A stretch of DNA of 64,000 nucleotides, from assembly GCA_902800595.1 (NCBI GenBank), contig CADCFA010000011.1, positions 28,140 to 92,139 of the forward strand, read 5' to 3'. Both the position numbers and the translations under genes were made by a program. Positions 60,607 to 64,000 of the stretch are shown in pieces (position 1 is the first letter of the stretch; each line of letters opens with the position of its first letter). This stretch comes from an uncultured Prevotellaceae bacterium (lineage in GTDB: Bacteria; Bacteroidota; Bacteroidia; Bacteroidales; Bacteroidaceae). The notes below the pieces were generated by a model. It was not told where the DNA came from and ran no database searches. It saw nothing but the letters and a program-made list of their open reading frames with translations.

Positions 60607-63372
60607 ATGCAGAAATTGTTTCTTTTAGACGCTTATGCGCTTATTTACAGGTCATATTACGCCTTCATTAAAAACCCTCGAATCAACTCGAAGGGGTTGA
60701 ACACATCGGCGATTATCGGCTTCTGTAACACCTTGAATGAAGTGCTCCAGAAAGAACAGCCCACCCATATCGGTGTGGCATTCGATCCTCATGGACCAAC
60801 GTTCCGCAGTGAGGCATTCCCAGAATATAAGGCACAGCGCGAGGAAACTCCAGAAGATATCCGTAAGGCAGTGCCTATCATCAAGGATATACTCAATGCC
60901 TACCGTATCCCTATCCTTCAGGTAGATGGCTATGAAGCTGACGATGTCATCGGCACTTTGGCTACAAAAGCAGGCAAAGAAGGCATCAAGACCTTTATGC
61001 TGACACCAGACAAGGATTATGGACAGCTGGTAAGCGAGAATGTCTTCATCTTCCGTCCTCGTCACGGAGGTGGCTACGAGACAATGGGTCCGAAGGAGGT
61101 CCGTGAGAAATACGGCATTCCATCGACAAATGCTGTTATCGATCTCCTGGCATTAATGGGTGATTCTGCCGATAACTTCCCAGGATGTCCTGGTGTGGGT
61201 GAAAAGACTGCGGTGAAACTCATCAACGAGTTTGGCAGTATCACCTCACTGATTGAACGCTCAGCAGAGATCAAAGGCAAACTCCGCGAAAAAGTCGAAG
61301 AGCATGTAGAGGATATCAAGATGAGTTACTTCCTGGCAACCATCAAGACGGATGTACCCATCGAACTCGATATGGAAAGTTTGAAACTGGTGGAACCCAA
61401 CGAAGAAGAACTGGGTAAACTGTTCACTGAACTGGAGTTCAAGAGCCTTGCAGACAGGATTCTTAAAAAACCTCAAAAAAAGATAATTCCCGCTAACGGA
61501 GAGCTCGATCTCTTTGCAGAATTTCCAGCTGACGGGTCGGACGTGAGCGAAAATTCAAGTTTTGAGAGTTTAAAAACCACACCTCACAATTACCAACTCG
61601 TTGAAAATGAGGCAGATTTAATCAAATTACGTGATTATTTCTTGACAAACAAAATTCTCAGTCTAGACACGGAAACCACTTCAACCTCCGCCATCGACGC
61701 AGAATTGGTAGGTTTGAGCTTCGCCGTGAAGGAATTCGAGGCCTTTTATGTCCCCATTCCTGCCAATCGTGAAGAAGCGTTGCGAATTGTTAATATCTTT
61801 AAAGAGGTGTATGAGAACCCAGAAATTCTCAAAGTGGGACAGAATCTGAAGTACGACCTTGAAGTACTCCGCAACTATGACATCCATCTCGCAGGTCCGA
61901 TGTGGGACACGATGATCGCCCACTACCTCATCCAACCAGAGTTGCATCATAACATGGATTACATGGCTGAGATCTATCTCAACTATCAGACGATACATAT
62001 CGATGAACTTATAGGTCCTAAAGGTAAGAACCAGAAATCAATGCGCGACCTCCTACCCTCTCAAGTCTATGAGTATGCCGCAGAAGATGCAGATATCACC
62101 TTGCGCCTGAAGAACAAACTGGAACCAGAACTGAAGAAGTTTGAGTGCGAGAAACTCTTTTATGACATCGAGATGCCCTTGATGCCGGTACTCGCAGAGA
62201 TGGAGATGAATGGTGTCTGTCTGGATACGGAATCACTGAAAGAAACGTCAAAGGTTTTAACTGATCGCATGAACGAATTGGAGCATCGCATCTATGAACT
62301 CGCAGGCGAACAGTTTAATATTGCCTCACCAAAGCAAGTTGGAGAGATGCTTTTCGACAAACTGAAGATTGTAGAAAAAGCCAAGAAAACCAAGACAGGT
62401 CAATATGTCACCTCAGAGGAAGTACTCCAGCAACTTCGCAACAAACATGAGATTGTGGCAGACATATTGGAACACAGAGGTTTAAAGAAACTGATTGGTA
62501 CCTATATCGACGCATTGCCAAAACTCATTAATCCTCGTACAGGACATATTCATACCTCTTTCAATCAGACTATTACAGCTACAGGACGCTTGTCAAGCAG
62601 TGATCCAAACCTGCAGAATATTCCCATTCGTGGTGAGGATGGCAAAGAGATCAGAAAGGCCTTTATACCAGAGCCTGGTTGTCTGTTCTTTTCAGCAGAC
62701 TATAGTCAGATAGAATTGCGAGTGATGGCGCATCTGTCGCAAGATGAAAACATGGTGGAAGTGTTCCGTGAGGGTAAAGACCTGCATGCGGCAACGGCTG
62801 CCAATATCTATAAGAAGGATATCTCTGAGGTGACACGCGATGAACGCACAAAATCTAAACGCGCCAACTTTGGTATCATCTATGGTATCACAGTCTTTGG
62901 TTTGGCAGAGCGTCTGGACATCCCTCGTGATGAAGCCAAGATGCTGATTGATGGCTACTTTGCCACCTTCCCACAGGTACACGACTATATGGAGAAATCA
63001 AAGGAGGTAGCTCGTCAGAGAGGCTATGTCACTACCCTCTTCGGACGTCGCCGCTACTTGCCGGATATCAACTCCCACAATGCTACCGTCAGAGGCTTTG
63101 CTGAGCGCAACGCCATCAATGCCCCCATTCAGGGTACTGCCGCCGATATCATCAAGGTAGCGATGATTCATATCTTCAACCGCTTCAAGGCAGAAGGCAT
63201 CCGAAGCAAGATGCTGCTTCAGGTACACGACGAACTGAACTTCTCTGTCTATCCTGAAGAGAAGGAAAAGGTAGAGCGCATCGTTCTTGAGGAGATGCAA
63301 AATGCCTTCCCCCTCTCCGTTCCTCTTGTAGCGGATAGCGGATTCGGACAGAACTGGTTGGAAGCCCACTAA
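60607..63372 (+). CDS. polA: DNA polymerase I
   Basis: Repair and Okazaki-fragment polymerase. The 921 residues contain an N-terminal 5' nuclease domain (DGYEADDVIGTLATKAGKEG), a 3'-5' exonuclease with intact SLDTETTS, and the polymerase palm motifs A (SADYSQIELRVMAHLSQDENM), B (TKSKRANFGIIYG) and C (LLQVHDELNF). It is complete, with all three activities probably present. Divergent from the prenyl synthase and convergent with the DUF3237 gene. Confidence 0.97.
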   Translation: MQKLFLLDAYALIYRSYYAFIKNPRINSKGLNTSAIIGFCNTLNEVLQKEQPTHIGVAFDPHGPTFRSEAFPEYKAQREETPEDIRKAVPIIKDILNAYRIPILQVDGYEADDVIGTLATKAGKEGIKTFMLTPDKDYGQLVSENVFIFRPRHGGGYETMGPKEVREKYGIPSTNAVIDLLALMGDSADNFPGCPGVGEKTAVKLINEFGSITSLIERSAEIKGKLREKVEEHVEDIKMSYFLATIKTDVPIELDMESLKLVEPNEEELGKLFTELEFKSLADRILKKPQKKIIPANGELDLFAEFPADGSDVSENSSFESLKTTPHNYQLVENEADLIKLRDYFLTNKILSLDTETTSTSAIDAELVGLSFAVKEFEAFYVPIPANREEALRIVNIFKEVYENPEILKVGQNLKYDLEVLRNYDIHLAGPMWDTMIAHYLIQPELHHNMDYMAEIYLNYQTIHIDELIGPKGKNQKSMRDLLPSQVYEYAAEDADITLRLKNKLEPELKKFECEKLFYDIEMPLMPVLAEMEMNGVCLDTESLKETSKVLTDRMNELEHRIYELAGEQFNIASPKQVGEMLFDKLKIVEKAKKTKTGQYVTSEEVLQQLRNKHEIVADILEHRGLKKLIGTYIDALPKLINPRTGHIHTSFNQTITATGRLSSSDPNLQNIPIRGEDGKEIRKAFIPEPGCLFFSADYSQIELRVMAHLSQDENMVEVFREGKDLHAATAANIYKKDISEVTRDERTKSKRANFGIIYGITVFGLAERLDIPRDEAKMLIDGYFATFPQVHDYMEKSKEVARQRGYVTTLFGRRRYLPDINSHNATVRGFAERNAINAPIQGTAADIIKVAMIHIFNRFKAEGIRSKMLLQVHDELNFSVYPEEKEKVERIVLEEMQNAFPLSVPLVADSGFGQNWLEAH

Positions 63373-63374
63373 AC

Positions 63375-63893
63375 TTACTTCACCTTCCAGACGTTCAGGA
63401 CGATACCTTGAAACTGCTGGGTGAAGTCTGGGGCACAGACGAAGAGTGCATTATTGAGCCAGGCATATTTGCTATCGGCTGGAGCTTCGAACTGGGGTGC
63501 GGCTTTGAAATAGAAAGAGGGATTTCCATTGGCATCTTTGCCGTTCCAGATGATACCACGATTGCGGACGTGGATATAGACACCATCGTCAGTCTTAATG
63601 CTATAGATAGCTTCGAGTTCTGTACGATTCAACGCCTTATTCGCCAACTGGTAGTCAGCCCCACCATTAATGATGGTTCCCTTAATAGCTGGGCCCTCAA
63701 AGGTTCCTCCCGTAATGGGAATCACAATACGCTGGCCATGCTGGGTATCACCTACCTGATAAGTTTCACCTAAGGTTACTTGCAATTGCAAGGCAAACTC
63801 CAGTTGTGGTGTCTCTTTAGGTGCTGTCACCTGAGCGCTGACAGTGATAACTGAAACCAACAAGACAATCGCTGATAATAAAACTTTCTTCAT
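63375..63893 (-). CDS. Secreted DUF3237 family protein
   Basis: A 172-residue exported protein with signal peptide KKVLLSAIVLLVSVITVSAQ. The rest matches the DUF3237 beta-barrel pattern: LQVTLGETYQVGDTQHGQRIVIPITGGTFEGPAIKGTIINGGADYQL and YSIKTDDGVYIHVRNRGI. Ligand and role are unknown. It stops 3 bases after polA on the opposite strand. ATG 63893 is preferred to 63902. Confidence 0.85.
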   Translation of the reverse strand: MKKVLLSAIVLLVSVITVSAQVTAPKETPQLEFALQLQVTLGETYQVGDTQHGQRIVIPITGGTFEGPAIKGTIINGGADYQLANKALNRTELEAIYSIKTDDGVYIHVRNRGIIWNGKDANGNPSFYFKAAPQFEAPADSKYAWLNNALFVCAPDFTQQFQGIVLNVWKVK

Positions 63894-63923
63894 TTTAATC
63901 AATCATTTGGTTATTCTTGGGTG

Positions 63924-63931
63924 CAAAGATA
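63924..63931 (-). promoter_or_regulatory. Promoter -7 box of the DUF3237 gene
   Basis: Minus-strand TATCTTTG, 30 nt before the ATG. Confidence 0.6.
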
Positions 63932-63974
63932 AGCAAAATATCCTAATATATTTTGTATTTCGCGCTTTTTGCAC

Positions 63975-63982
63975 TACCTTTG
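63975..63982 (+). promoter_or_regulatory. Promoter of a gene beyond the window
   Basis: TACCTTTG facing right at the window edge; the downstream gene is not included. Confidence 0.55.
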
Positions 63983-64000
63983 CAGCCGAAATAAACGTTT

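Overview
The window looks like a chromosomal segment of a Bacteroidales bacterium, most likely of the Prevotella/Segatella/Xylanibacter group. Three observations support this: nearly every intergenic gap carries the Bacteroidota promoter -7 box (TAnnTTTG), often with TTTG or TTGG about 20 bp upstream; Shine-Dalgarno sequences are mostly absent; and the protein families are typical (GH26/GH130/epimerase mannan genes, GH97, DUF2851, DUF3237, a three-subunit fumarate reductase). Roughly 58 protein genes and one tRNA-Leu are visible. Most genes are ordinary housekeeping genes.

Layout. 1-13 kb: a partial gene, ribD, prmC-recX-comF, an AAA ATPase, pyrE, argH, three lipoproteins, tRNA-Leu(UAA) and the ComM-like ATPase, followed by a small unannotated double-glycine leader peptide gene at 12833-12991. 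13-19.8 kb: AsmA-like protein, a Fur/HAD/thioesterase/AraC run, then a mannoside phosphorylase and a frameshifted mannose-6-phosphate isomerase. 19.8-23.6 kb (minus strand): disaccharide 2-epimerase, sugar:cation symporter and GH26 mannanase. Together with GH130 these form an intracellular beta-mannan pathway: mannanase gives mannobiose, the epimerase gives mannosyl-glucose, and phosphorolysis gives mannose-1-phosphate plus glucose. 23.6-27.1 kb: dprA, a DUF2851 gene and dusB.

27.1-31.9 kb is an AT-rich accessory island: a dinD-like gene containing a perfect 32-bp palindrome, a 41-codon small ORF, a WG-repeat protein, an AbiH-family abortive-infection protein, an unknown 118-residue protein, and about 500 bp of repeats. 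The repeats are four 22-bp units with TTCCCA-nnn-TGGGAA palindromes, followed by an 11-bp-period CCTAAC array that folds back on itself. A related 22-bp array recurs at 57.1 kb upstream of dtd.

31.9-45.9 kb: a CE2-type esterase and a GH97 glycosidase, a Crp/Fnr regulator next to the anaerobic ribonucleotide reductase pair nrdD-nrdG, lemA with a DUF2207 protein, a ruvB whose N-terminal part is broken by a frame-changing deletion, coaD-ybeY, a methyltransferase and two DMT transporters. 45.9-52.1 kb: murQ, a symporter and a LUD-domain protein, then fumarate reductase frdCAB. 52.3-56.7 kb: mnmG, apt and uvrC separated by two parS-like sites, which suggests an origin-proximal position. 56.7-64 kb: a gene-poor stretch with a candidate structured RNA, then dtd, small membrane proteins, a MazG-like protein, deoC, a prenyl synthase, polA and a secreted DUF3237 protein.

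Standout observations are the double-glycine peptide, the 22-bp palindrome arrays and the adjacent 11-bp fold-back array, the AbiH/WG/DinD island, the parS pair, and the two short deletions that break manA and ruvB. These two could be real mutations or sequence errors.
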